A DNA stretch of 64,000 nt from Micromonospora noduli. GTDB taxonomy: Bacteria; Actinomycetota; Actinomycetes; Mycobacteriales; Micromonosporaceae. Shown here piece by piece: positions 1 through 7,492 of the stretch (the stretch's first letter is position 1; every line of letters starts with the position of its first letter). The position numbers and the translations under genes are program-made. The notes below the pieces were generated by a model. It saw nothing but the letters and a program-made list of their open reading frames with translations. It made no database searches and was not told the DNA's origin. Location of the stretch: positions 1-64,000 of the forward strand of contig NZ_PYAK01000023.1 of the NCBI RefSeq assembly GCF_003264365.1. Direction: 5' to 3'.

Positions 1-201
1 GCCGCCCCGGCGTCGCCACCGGACGCGACCGGCGGGGCGGCGGGTCGGCGTCGGCGGCCGGGACGGCCGCCCGCGCTGGGCCGGGAGCAGGTCGAGGCGG
101 CCCGGCGCATGCACGCGGCGGGCACCCACAGCGTGGACGCTATCGCCGCCACGCTGGGTGTCTCGCGGGCCACCGTCTACCGCCACCTGACCGCGTCATA
201 A
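1..201 (+). CDS. Recombinase/resolvase-like HTH protein, 3' fragment
   Basis: Only the last 66 codons lie in the window; the reading frame is open from base 1 to the TAA at 199-201. The tail has a basic RRRRPGRPP stretch and then a helix-turn-helix (DAIAATLGVSRATVYRHL) typical of the C-terminal DNA-binding domain of Hin/resolvase-type serine recombinases. The catalytic domain would lie to the left and is not visible, so recombinase activity cannot be confirmed. A stand-alone HTH regulator is the main alternative. An array of three 11-bp direct repeats begins at the stop codon, and the next gene converges on it. Confidence 0.6.
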   Translation, partial: AAPASPPDATGGAAGRRRRPGRPPALGREQVEAARRMHAAGTHSVDAIAATLGVSRATVYRHLTAS

Positions 202-234
202 CGAGACAGTTCCGAGACTGTTTCGAGACGGTTG
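202..234. repeat. Three tandem 11-bp direct repeats (CGAGACnGTTn)
   Basis: Three consecutive 11-bp units start at 202, 213 and 224, each reading CGAGAC, one variable base, GTT, one variable base. The period equals one helical turn, as expected for a protein bound along one DNA face. The first two units also form an imperfect inverted repeat (GAGACAGT against ACTGTTTC). They lie in the 44-bp gap between two convergent gene ends, so a promoter role is less likely than a recombinase or terminator role. Confidence 0.6.
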
Positions 235-245
235 TGATCCGGCGT

Positions 246-2102
246 TCAGGCCGCCAGGGTGGCGTAGCGGCCGTTTCGGTTTAGCAGGCTGGCGTGGGTG
301 CCGGCCTCGACGATCCGACCGTGGTCGAGCACCGCGATCTGGTCGGCGTCGCGGACCGTGGAGAGCCGGTGCGCGATGGTGATCGTGGTGCGTCCCTGGG
401 CGAGCACGTCGAAGGCCCGCTGCACGGCGCGTTCGGTCTCGGTGTCCAGCGCGCTGGTGGCCTCGTCGAGGACCAGGATGCGCGGGTCGCGCAGCAGGGT
501 CCGGGCGATGGCGAGGCGCTGCTTCTCACCGCCGGAGAACCGGTGCCCGCGTGAGCCGACCACTGTGTCGTACCCGTCGGGCAGCCCGGCGATCAGGTCG
601 TGGATCTGGGCGGCGCGGGCGGCGTCCTCGATCTCGGTGTCGGTGGCCTCCGGCCGGGCGTAACGCAGGTTCTCCCGGACGGTGGTGTGCAGCAGGTACG
701 TCTCCTGACTGACCACGCCGACGATCGCGGCCAGGTCGGCCAGGCGCAGGTCGCGCAGGTCGACGCCGTCGACGGTGATCCGGCCGGCGCTCGGGTCGTG
801 CAGTCGGCTGATCAGCCCGGCGAGGGTGCTCTTGCCGGAGCCGGTCTCGCCGACCAGCGCGAGGCTGGTGCCGGCGGGCACGTCGAGGGTGATCCCGGCG
901 AGGGCGGCGGTGTCGCTGCCCGGGTAGCCGAAGGTGACGTCCTCCAGGCGCAGGTGGCCGCGCACCCGGGTGGGGTCGAGGCGGACCGGCTCGGTGGGGT
1001 CGGCCACGTCGACCGGAAGGTCCAGGTATTCGAAGATCCGGGCGAAGAGCGCCAACGACGCGGTGAGCGAGACACCCACGTTGAGCAGCCCCATCAGCGG
1101 TCGGAACAGACCGCCCTGCAGGGCCGTGAAGGCGACCAGGGTGCCGATGCTCAGCGTGCCGGCGGTACCGGGCAGCCCGGCGGCGAGGTAGATGACCGCC
1201 GGTACGGCGGCGAAGATGATGCTCATCGAGGCCATCCGCCAGCGGCCGGCCAGCTCACTGCGCAGTTCCAGGTCGACCAGGCGGGCCGAGGAGGCGGTGA
1301 AGCGGTCGATCAGCGCGGGGCCGGTGCCGAGGGTCTTGGCCAGCTGTACGCCACTGATCGAGAGCCCCTCCTCGACGGTGACGTTGAGGTCGGCGAGTTC
1401 GCGTTGCCGTTGAGCGGTGATCTCGCGGCGCATCCGGGCGACCCGACGGGTCAGCCAGATGGCCGGCGGCAGCACCACGAGCGAGACCAGGGAGAGCTGC
1501 CAGGAGAGCGCGACCATGGCGACAGTGGTGGCGACCACTGTGGTGAGGTTGGCGGCGACGGCGGTGGCGGTGGAGGTGACGACCGACTGCATGCCGCCGA
1601 TGTCGTTGGTGATCCGGGACTGCACCTCGCCGGTGCGGGTGCGGGTGAAGAACCCGAGCGACTGGCGTTGGAGGTGGCTGAAGACGTCGGTGCGCAGCCG
1701 GTGCATGACCCGCTGGCCGACCTGGGTGGAGATCCAGGTCTGTACGACGCCGAGGGCGGAGGTCACCGCCGCGACGGCGACCATGCCGAGGACCAGCCAG
1801 ACCAGCAGCGTCACGTCGCCCTGCGGCAGGGCCCGGTCGATCACGGCACGCAGCAGGAACGGGGTGGCCATCGCGATGATCGAGGAGATCACGATGATCG
1901 CGGTGACGGCGGCCAGCGCGGGCCGGTGGGGGGTGAACAGGCGGCCGATGCGGCGCAGCGACACCTGACGGGCCTGCGTCTTCTCTTCGGCGCTGACGGT
2001 GCGGTGGCCGCGGTCGCGGCCCTTCGGGGTGGGTTCCAAGGGGGCACTACCCTTCGTCGACAATATTGCTGAGGTTACCTCATCATGAGGGAGCAACCAC
2101 AT
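246..2102 (-). CDS. ABC exporter half-transporter (permease-ATPase fusion)
   Basis: A 618-residue fusion of an N-terminal six-helix transmembrane domain (about 60-350) and a C-terminal nucleotide-binding domain (about 385-610). The ATPase has Walker A GETGSGKS, a signature read as FSGGEKQ instead of LSGGQ, and Walker B ILVLDEATSALD. The architecture is that of lipid/drug exporters of the MsbA/LmrA type, working as a dimer in the cytoplasmic membrane. It is divergent from a MarR regulator 19 bp away, an arrangement usual for an exporter repressed by its neighbour. The ATG at 2102 gives the longest frame, but palindromes at 2071-2090 fall inside codons 5-11, so translation may begin further in. 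The substrate cannot be read from sequence. Confidence 0.85.
   Translation of the reverse strand: MWLLPHDEVTSAILSTKGSAPLEPTPKGRDRGHRTVSAEEKTQARQVSLRRIGRLFTPHRPALAAVTAIIVISSIIAMATPFLLRAVIDRALPQGDVTLLVWLVLGMVAVAAVTSALGVVQTWISTQVGQRVMHRLRTDVFSHLQRQSLGFFTRTRTGEVQSRITNDIGGMQSVVTSTATAVAANLTTVVATTVAMVALSWQLSLVSLVVLPPAIWLTRRVARMRREITAQRQRELADLNVTVEEGLSISGVQLAKTLGTGPALIDRFTASSARLVDLELRSELAGRWRMASMSIIFAAVPAVIYLAAGLPGTAGTLSIGTLVAFTALQGGLFRPLMGLLNVGVSLTASLALFARIFEYLDLPVDVADPTEPVRLDPTRVRGHLRLEDVTFGYPGSDTAALAGITLDVPAGTSLALVGETGSGKSTLAGLISRLHDPSAGRITVDGVDLRDLRLADLAAIVGVVSQETYLLHTTVRENLRYARPEATDTEIEDAARAAQIHDLIAGLPDGYDTVVGSRGHRFSGGEKQRLAIARTLLRDPRILVLDEATSALDTETERAVQRAFDVLAQGRTTITIAHRLSTVRDADQIAVLDHGRIVEAGTHASLLNRNGRYATLAA
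2071..2090. promoter_or_regulatory. Overlapping palindromes, candidate MarR operator
   Basis: Two perfect inverted repeats overlap here: GAGGT-T-ACCTC at 2071-2081 and CCTCAT-C-ATGAGG at 2078-2090. They lie 30-50 bp from the MarR start, within the first codons of the longest exporter frame. MarR-family repressors typically bind such short palindromes between themselves and a divergent exporter. Assignment to this regulator is an inference. Confidence 0.5.
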
Positions 2103-2109
2103 ATCCTGC

Positions 2110-2115
2110 TACCGT
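2110..2115 (+). promoter_or_regulatory. Leaderless -10 element for the MarR gene
   Basis: TACCGT fits the actinobacterial -10 TANNNT and is followed by exactly six bases before the GTG at 2122, with no ribosome-binding site. This is the spacing expected when transcription starts at the initiation codon. On the other strand TACGGT (2116-2111) precedes the exporter ATG by eight bases, so the two promoters overlap. Confidence 0.5.
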
Positions 2116-2121
2116 ATTCCG

Positions 2122-2553
2122 GTGACCGAGCACACCGTCGAGAGCGCCGACGACGAGAGCCTGGCGGAGACGTTCTGGGCCGTGGCGTCCCGTCTGCGCC
2201 GGCAGAGTCGCGACTCACTGGCGCCCTGGGACGTCACCCCCAGCCAGTCCCGGGCCCTCGGCGTGCTGGCCCGCCACGGCGAGGTACGCCCCGGCACCCT
2301 CGCCGAGCACCTGCGCATCGCGCCCCGCTCGGCGACCGAGGTCGTCGACGACCTCCAGACCCGGGGGCTGGTCGAACGCCGACCCGACCCGGCCGACCGT
2401 CGGGCGACCCTGGTCGCGCTCACCGAGGAGGGCGACCGGGTCAGCACCGCCATCCGGGCCGCGCGCCGGGCCGAGGCCGACCGCTTCTTCGGCCACCTCA
2501 ACGACACCGACCGCGCCGAACTGGCCCGCATCCTGCGCACCCTGCGTGGCTGA
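2122..2553 (+). CDS. MarR family transcriptional regulator
   Basis: A 143-residue winged-helix protein of normal MarR length. The recognition region (PGTLAEHLRIAPRSATEVVDDLQTRG) and the following wing (ERRPDPADRRATLVALTEEG, with the conserved D-x-R-x3-V) are clear. It is divergent from the ABC exporter and is probably its local repressor, released by a small ligand. The GTG start is supported by a -10 hexamer six bases upstream. The ligand is unknown. Confidence 0.85.
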   Translation: MTEHTVESADDESLAETFWAVASRLRRQSRDSLAPWDVTPSQSRALGVLARHGEVRPGTLAEHLRIAPRSATEVVDDLQTRGLVERRPDPADRRATLVALTEEGDRVSTAIRAARRAEADRFFGHLNDTDRAELARILRTLRG

Positions 2554-2651
2554 CGGGTTTGCTCCCCGCGCCCACGGGTAGCCAGCGCCCCCGGTCCGGT
2601 CGGCGGGACCGGCCGGCACCGGTCGGCGCGAGGTGACGGGAGGCCCGGCTG

Positions 2652-4436
2652 ATGTGCGGGATCAGCGGGGAGGCGCGATTCGACGGCCGCTCGCCCGACG
2701 CGGCGGCGGTCACCCGGATGACCGAGGCGATGCGCTCACGCGGCCCGGACGACGAGGGCCTGTTCACCGACGGCTGGGTGACCCTCGGGCACCGTCGGCT
2801 GACCATCATCGACCTGTCCGACGCGGGCGGGCAGCCGATGGTCCGCGACGACCTGGGCCTGGCGCTGGTCTTCAACGGCTGCATCTACAACTACCCGGAG
2901 CTGCGCGAGGAGTTGCGTCGGGCCGGGTACGCCTTCCACTCCACCAGCGACACCGAGGTGATCCTGGTGGCGTACGCCCACTGGGGTGAACGGTTCGTCG
3001 ACCACCTGGTCGGCATGTTCGCGATCGGGCTCGTCGACCGGGTGCGGCGGCGGCTGATTCTGGCCCGCGACCGGCTCGGCATCAAACCGCTCTACCTCGC
3101 CGAGACACCGGGACGGCTGCGGTTCGCCTCCACCCTGCCCGCGCTGCTGCGAGCCGGCGACGTCGACACCGGCATCGACCCGGTCGCGCTGCACCACTAC
3201 CTGTCCTGGCACTCCATCGTGCCCGCGCCGCGGACGGTACTGCGCGGCGTGCGCAAGCTGCCGCCGGCCACCCTGCGGGTGATCGAGGCGGACGGGAGCA
3301 GCCGTGAGGAGATCTACTGGCGACCGGACTACGTGCGGGAGCCCGCCGACGCCGGGATGGACGCCGCCGACTGGCGGGCCTCGATCGGCGACGCGCTGCG
3401 CGCGGCGGTACGCCGACGGCTGGTCGCCGACGTGCCGGTGGGGGTGCTGCTCTCCGGCGGGCTGGACTCCAGCCTCATCGTGGCGCTGCTCGCCGAGGCC
3501 GGCCAGCAACACCTGCGTACGTTCAGCATCGGCTTCGACAGCCGCGACGGCGAGTCCGGCGACGAGTTTCACTACTCAGACCTGGTGGCCCGCGCGTACG
3601 ACACCGACCACCATCGGATCCGGCTGGCCGACGACGACCTGGTGCCCGCCGTCCGACGGGCCGTGCTGGCGATGACCGAACCGATGGGCAGCCACGACGT
3701 GGTCGCCTTCCACCTGCTCTCCGAGCAGGTGGCGCAGCACGTGAAGGTGGCCCAGTCGGGGCAGGGCGCCGACGAGGTGTTCGCCGGCTACGGCTACCAC
3801 CAGCCACTGGTCGAGGCGCCCCGGCACGGCGCCGCCGAGACGTTCGCCGCCGCGTTCTTCGACCGCGGCCACGACGAGCTGCGCCGCATCGTCGGCCCGG
3901 CGTACGCGCTGGAGCACGACGCCAGCCGGGACCTGCTCACCGGGCACCTCGCCGCGCCCGGGGCGCAGACCGCGCTGGACGCCGTGCTGCGCCTGGACAC
4001 CCACCTGATGCTCCCCGACGACCCGGTCAAGCGGGTGGACAGCATGAGCATGGCGTGGGGTCTGGAGGTGCGTACGCCCTTCCTCGACCAGGACCTGGTC
4101 ACCCTGGCCGCGCACTGCCCGCCGGAGCACAAGGTCGCCCAGGGCGGCAAGGGCGTGCTCAAGGAGGTCGCCCGGGAAGTTCTGCCCGCCGAGGTGATCG
4201 ACCGGCCCAAGGGCTACTTCCCGGTGCCGGCGCTGCGCAACGTGGACGGCCCGGTGCGCGAGCTGGTGGCCGAGGCGTTGCAGGCGCCGGCCGCACGCGA
4301 GCGAGGTCTGTTCCGCCCGGAGTACGTGGCTCATCTGCTGGCCGAGCCGGACCGGGCGGAGGCCGCGGCCGGCAGCAACAAGCTGTGGCAGCTCGGCCTG
4401 CTGGAGCTGTGGCTACAAACCCACGACATCCGCTGA
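2652..4436 (+). CDS. asnO: N-acetylglutaminylglutamine amidotransferase-like asparagine synthase family enzyme
   Basis: A 594-residue two-domain amidotransferase. The start MCGISGEARF exposes Cys2, the nucleophile of class II glutamine amidotransferases, and is preceded by a GGGAGG ribosome-binding site. The Ntn glutaminase domain spans about 2-210. The synthetase domain has the PP-loop SGGLDSS near residue 270 and SGQGADEVFAGY further on. Segments such as VFNGCIYNYPELREEL, YLAETPGRLRFAS and FSIGFDSRDGESGDEF resemble the amidotransferase of the N-acetylglutaminylglutamine amide osmolyte set more than housekeeping AsnB. That system normally has a GNAT/ATP-grasp synthetase and an M42 peptidase beside it; neither is seen here, so ordinary asparagine synthetase remains possible. 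Confidence 0.7.
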   Translation: MCGISGEARFDGRSPDAAAVTRMTEAMRSRGPDDEGLFTDGWVTLGHRRLTIIDLSDAGGQPMVRDDLGLALVFNGCIYNYPELREELRRAGYAFHSTSDTEVILVAYAHWGERFVDHLVGMFAIGLVDRVRRRLILARDRLGIKPLYLAETPGRLRFASTLPALLRAGDVDTGIDPVALHHYLSWHSIVPAPRTVLRGVRKLPPATLRVIEADGSSREEIYWRPDYVREPADAGMDAADWRASIGDALRAAVRRRLVADVPVGVLLSGGLDSSLIVALLAEAGQQHLRTFSIGFDSRDGESGDEFHYSDLVARAYDTDHHRIRLADDDLVPAVRRAVLAMTEPMGSHDVVAFHLLSEQVAQHVKVAQSGQGADEVFAGYGYHQPLVEAPRHGAAETFAAAFFDRGHDELRRIVGPAYALEHDASRDLLTGHLAAPGAQTALDAVLRLDTHLMLPDDPVKRVDSMSMAWGLEVRTPFLDQDLVTLAAHCPPEHKVAQGGKGVLKEVAREVLPAEVIDRPKGYFPVPALRNVDGPVRELVAEALQAPAARERGLFRPEYVAHLLAEPDRAEAAAGSNKLWQLGLLELWLQTHDIR

Positions 4437-4461
4437 ATCCCCGGTGCGTGCTGACGGGCGG

Positions 4462-5595
4462 TCAGTTGGCGGCGGTGCGGGTGATCAGGTCGTCGAGGAC
4501 CGCGCGCAGGTCCCCGGCGCGGTCCAGCACCTGTCGCTGCCGCATCGCACCGGTGCCGTCGCGGCGCAGCCGGGCGAGCTGCGCCAGCACGTACCCGAGG
4601 TCGCCGTGGCGCAGCAGGGCCGGCGCGATCACCGCCATCAGCTCGTCGACGAGCGCCCAGGCGGGGCGGGTCCCGCCGGCACGCAGGTCGATCAGCTCGC
4701 CGTCGAGACCGTCGTGGGCGGCCCGCCAGTGCGCCGCGGCGACCAGGCAGTCCCGGACGTCCGGGGCGGTCACCCCGGCGCGTACGTCGTCGGCGAGGGT
4801 GGCCACGAGGGACCGGACCAGCGCGGCGACCAGCACCGCGTCGTCCACCTCGGTGCAGACGTCACCGACCCGCACCTCCACCGTGGGGTACATCGACGAC
4901 GGCCTGGCGTACCAGTAGACCATCGCCGCGTCGAGCATGATGCCGGCGGCGATCAACTCGTCGACAGTGCGGTCGTAGTCGGCGACGGAGGCGAAGTACG
5001 GCGTCGGACCGATACTGGGCCAGCGTTCCAACTGCATCGAGCGCCAACTGGCGTGCCCGGTGTCGTACCCGTCGTGCAGCGGAGAGTTGGTGGTTATCGC
5101 CTGCACCACCGGCAGCCACACCCGCAGGTGGTTGCAGACCTGCACGGCCAGTTCCCGGTCGGGCAGCCCGACGTGCACGTGGCAGCCACACACCGCCGGG
5201 TCGTGCGCCACCGGCCCGTACCGGCGCGACATCGCGTGGTAGCGCGGTTCGTCGGGGACCGTCCGGTGCGGTTCGGCCACCGGGGTGGCGCCGACCGCCA
5301 CCAACCGGGCCCCGGCCGCCGTGGCGGCCTCCGCGGCGGAGCGGCGCAGCGCCACCAGGTGCGCGCGCAGTTCGGTGAGGTCGGCGCAGACCGGGGTGAC
5401 CATCTCCACCATGCTGTGCCGGAACTCCTGGCGGCTCTGGTCCCGGGCGGGGCCGCGCAGCGCGGCGAGCACCTGATCGGCGACCGGCAGGTTCCGGCCA
5501 CTGTCCGGGTCGAGCAGCAGGTACTCCTCCTCCACGCCGAGCGTGAGGGTGGACAGGTCGGGCGCGGTGTCGACGACGGTCCGGCGGTACGCCAT
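4462..5595 (-). CDS. YbdK-type carboxylate-amine ligase (GCS2 family)
   Basis: A 377-residue member of the glutamate-cysteine ligase 2 family. The frame opens LTLGVEEEYLLLD and carries the CGCHVHVGLPDRE and VEVRVGD segments that hold metal and ATP ligands in this family. Such enzymes form gamma-glutamyl or other amide bonds at ATP cost; E. coli YbdK has weak gamma-glutamylcysteine ligase activity. It converges on the amidotransferase gene with a 25-bp gap. Both genes concern glutamine/glutamate amide chemistry, so a functional link is possible but is inference. The ATG at 5595 agrees with the family N-terminus. Confidence 0.8.
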   Translation of the reverse strand: MAYRRTVVDTAPDLSTLTLGVEEEYLLLDPDSGRNLPVADQVLAALRGPARDQSRQEFRHSMVEMVTPVCADLTELRAHLVALRRSAAEAATAAGARLVAVGATPVAEPHRTVPDEPRYHAMSRRYGPVAHDPAVCGCHVHVGLPDRELAVQVCNHLRVWLPVVQAITTNSPLHDGYDTGHASWRSMQLERWPSIGPTPYFASVADYDRTVDELIAAGIMLDAAMVYWYARPSSMYPTVEVRVGDVCTEVDDAVLVAALVRSLVATLADDVRAGVTAPDVRDCLVAAAHWRAAHDGLDGELIDLRAGGTRPAWALVDELMAVIAPALLRHGDLGYVLAQLARLRRDGTGAMRQRQVLDRAGDLRAVLDDLITRTAAN

Positions 5596-5636
5596 GGCCC
5601 CTCCCCATCCCCTGCTGCGGCGGTGCCTCGGGTTCC

Positions 5637-5790
5637 CGGCCTACCCCGATGACAAACACGCGCTGAGGGCCGCCGCGCGGGCGGTGAGGAAGGCCTGTTC
5701 GGCGGCGTTGTCCGTGAAGGCGACGGCCGTCCGGTACTTCGACGGCCTCCGCGTCCCGACCGAGCCGGGCCACCGCGATCGATCCGGCTC
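5637..5790 (-). pseudogene. Degraded 3' end of an ECF sigma factor gene (duplicate copy)
   Basis: On the minus strand this stretch encodes YRTAVAFTDNAAEQAFLTAR and its TAG stop (5643-5641), closely matching the C-terminus of the intact sigma gene at 7446-8666 (YRTAVALTHNAAERAFLTAR). About 50 residues are recognisable. A two-base length change separates VVRAGSIAVARLGRDAEAVE from the rest, so the frame is broken. Nucleotide identity to 7441-7600 is about 80-85 percent by eye. The fragment and the intact copy flank the DUF885 gene as direct repeats. Confidence 0.75.
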
Positions 5791-5817
5791 GCACCACGGC
5801 AGACCAGGCCAAGGCCC

Positions 5818-5823
5818 TAGCAT
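5818..5823 (+). promoter_or_regulatory. Possible -10 element for the DUF885 gene
   Basis: TAGCAT lies seven bases before the GTG at 5831, close to leaderless geometry. No ribosome-binding site is visible before this GTG or before the in-frame ATG at 5822. The ATG overlaps the hexamer itself, which favours the GTG start. Confidence 0.35.
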
Positions 5824-5830
5824 GGCCCCC

Positions 5831-7492
5831 GTGATCGAGGATTTCGCGGATCGGCTCCTCTGTGACATGGCCAGCCTCGACCCCTGCACAGCGGTCGTCG
5901 AGGCTGGCGAGCAGGATGTCGACGGGCTTACCGACTACAGCCCGGAGGGCCACCAGGCCCGCGCCGACCTCGCAGTCCGCGCCCTGTGCGAGCTCGAGAG
6001 CTTGGGCGACGCACTGCCGGCCGCGGGCCCGCTGCACGCCCACCTCGCCGAACGGCTGCACACGCGTATCGCCTTCCACGACGCCGGGGAGGACCTGCGA
6101 GAACTGCACGCGGCCGCCACCGGTCCGCTCCAGCTCATCCGCCAGGCCGTCGAGGCCACCGTTCCCGGCCCCGGCGCCGAGGGCGCGGCCTTCGAGGAGG
6201 CCTGGGCTCGTGTCGGTGCGCGCATAGCCGCGATCCCCGCCGCCCTGGACGGGTATGCCCGCAGCCTCGCACTCGCCGCAGAGCGCGGCAATCTGCCGAC
6301 GCGGCGTCAAGTGGAGCTCGTCACGCAGCGCTGCCGCAACTGGATCGACGACGATGTCGCCCTGGTGGACCGCTACGGCGAAGGGCGTCAGCGGGCGTCG
6401 TTGCAGGCCGCAGCGACGGACGCGCGAGAGGCGTACCAGAAACTGGCTGGGATGCTGACCGCGGACCTGGCCCCACAGGCCGTCGAGGAGGAGGCGTTCG
6501 GCCAGCAGCGGTACGCACTCTGGGTGCGTACCTTCCTCGCGGCGCAGCCTGATTTGCGTGAGCTGTACGACTGGGGCTGGAACGAGTTCAGAGCGACAGA
6601 GGCAGAACTGATCGCGGAAGCGAAGGCCCTGGGCGGGGGCGTGCCAGAGGTGCTTGCCCGGCTCGCCAGCCCCGACGCACCCGGCACCCTGCACAGCAGG
6701 GAGTCGTTCGCCGCGTGGCTGCAGGAGTTGTTGGAGGCTGCCGCCGAGCGGCTGGACGGCGTGCACTTCGACATCCCCGCCCCGCTGCGGTGCATCGAGT
6801 CACGGTTGACCACGTCGTCCGGCATTGCCTACACCGGGCCGTCGCGGGACCTGACGCGGCCGGGCCGGGTCTGGTGGTCCATCCCCGAGGACGCAGCGAG
6901 TTTCCCCACCTGGTACGCCTACAGCACCGCCTATCACGAGGGCATTCCCGGCCACCACCTCCACCTCGGCTCCGAGGTCTGCCGCGGAGGCCTCGGGCGG
7001 AGGCTCAACCTGCTCGGCGGCCTTTCCGGCAGCCAGGAGGGCTGGGCACTGTACGCCGAGCGGTTCATGGACGAGCTCGGGTTCTACGAACAGCCGGGTG
7101 CTCGACTGGGGTACCTGTACATGCAGCTGCTGCGCGCCGCGCGGGTCGTGCTCGACATCGGCCTGCACCTGCGACTGCCGATGCCATCTGGCGATGGAGC
7201 CGTGTGGACGGCGGACGCGGCGCTGAAGCTGTTGCAGGACCGCTGCCATCAAGGGCCGTACGCATCCGCCGAGCTCGCGCGTTACCTGGGCCGGCCAGGG
7301 CAGGCGCTGGCCTACAAGGTGGGTGAGCGCGTGTGGCTGGCAGGCCGTTCGTCCTTCCCCGGCGACCGGCGCGCATTCCATCGCCAGGCCCTGGAGCTGG
7401 GTTCACTGGGCTTGGATCAGTTGACAGCTTCCCTCGATTTCCGGCCTACCCCGGTGGTAGACGCGCGCTCAGGGCGGTCGCGCGTGCGGTGA
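5831..7492 (+). CDS. DUF885 family protein, predicted zinc metallopeptidase-like
   Basis: A 553-residue protein from the GTG at 5831 (an ATG at 5822 would add three residues). The diagnostic DUF885 motif YHEGIPGHHLHL occurs around residue 375, with the HExxx and HH residues expected to bind metal; a conserved Glu-rich helix follows (SQEGWALYAERFMDELGF). No signal peptide is visible, so it is probably cytoplasmic. The last 14 or so residues (RPTPVVDARSGRSRVR) are read from sequence antisense to the sigma gene, and the stop lies 47 bp inside that gene. The original C-terminus therefore seems to have ended at an insertion junction near 7438. Its substrate is unknown. Confidence 0.75.
   Translation: MIEDFADRLLCDMASLDPCTAVVEAGEQDVDGLTDYSPEGHQARADLAVRALCELESLGDALPAAGPLHAHLAERLHTRIAFHDAGEDLRELHAAATGPLQLIRQAVEATVPGPGAEGAAFEEAWARVGARIAAIPAALDGYARSLALAAERGNLPTRRQVELVTQRCRNWIDDDVALVDRYGEGRQRASLQAAATDAREAYQKLAGMLTADLAPQAVEEEAFGQQRYALWVRTFLAAQPDLRELYDWGWNEFRATEAELIAEAKALGGGVPEVLARLASPDAPGTLHSRESFAAWLQELLEAAAERLDGVHFDIPAPLRCIESRLTTSSGIAYTGPSRDLTRPGRVWWSIPEDAASFPTWYAYSTAYHEGIPGHHLHLGSEVCRGGLGRRLNLLGGLSGSQEGWALYAERFMDELGFYEQPGARLGYLYMQLLRAARVVLDIGLHLRLPMPSGDGAVWTADAALKLLQDRCHQGPYASAELARYLGRPGQALAYKVGERVWLAGRSSFPGDRRAFHRQALELGSLGLDQLTASLDFRPTPVVDARSGRSRVR

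Noticed and set aside
600..2072. Long plus-strand open frame opposite the ABC exporter
   Set aside because: It is the antisense shadow of a strong coding gene in GC-rich DNA; the product is low-complexity Gly/Ala/Asp and has no ribosome-binding site. Many similar frames were discarded for the same reason (for example opposite the two-component genes and the subtilase).
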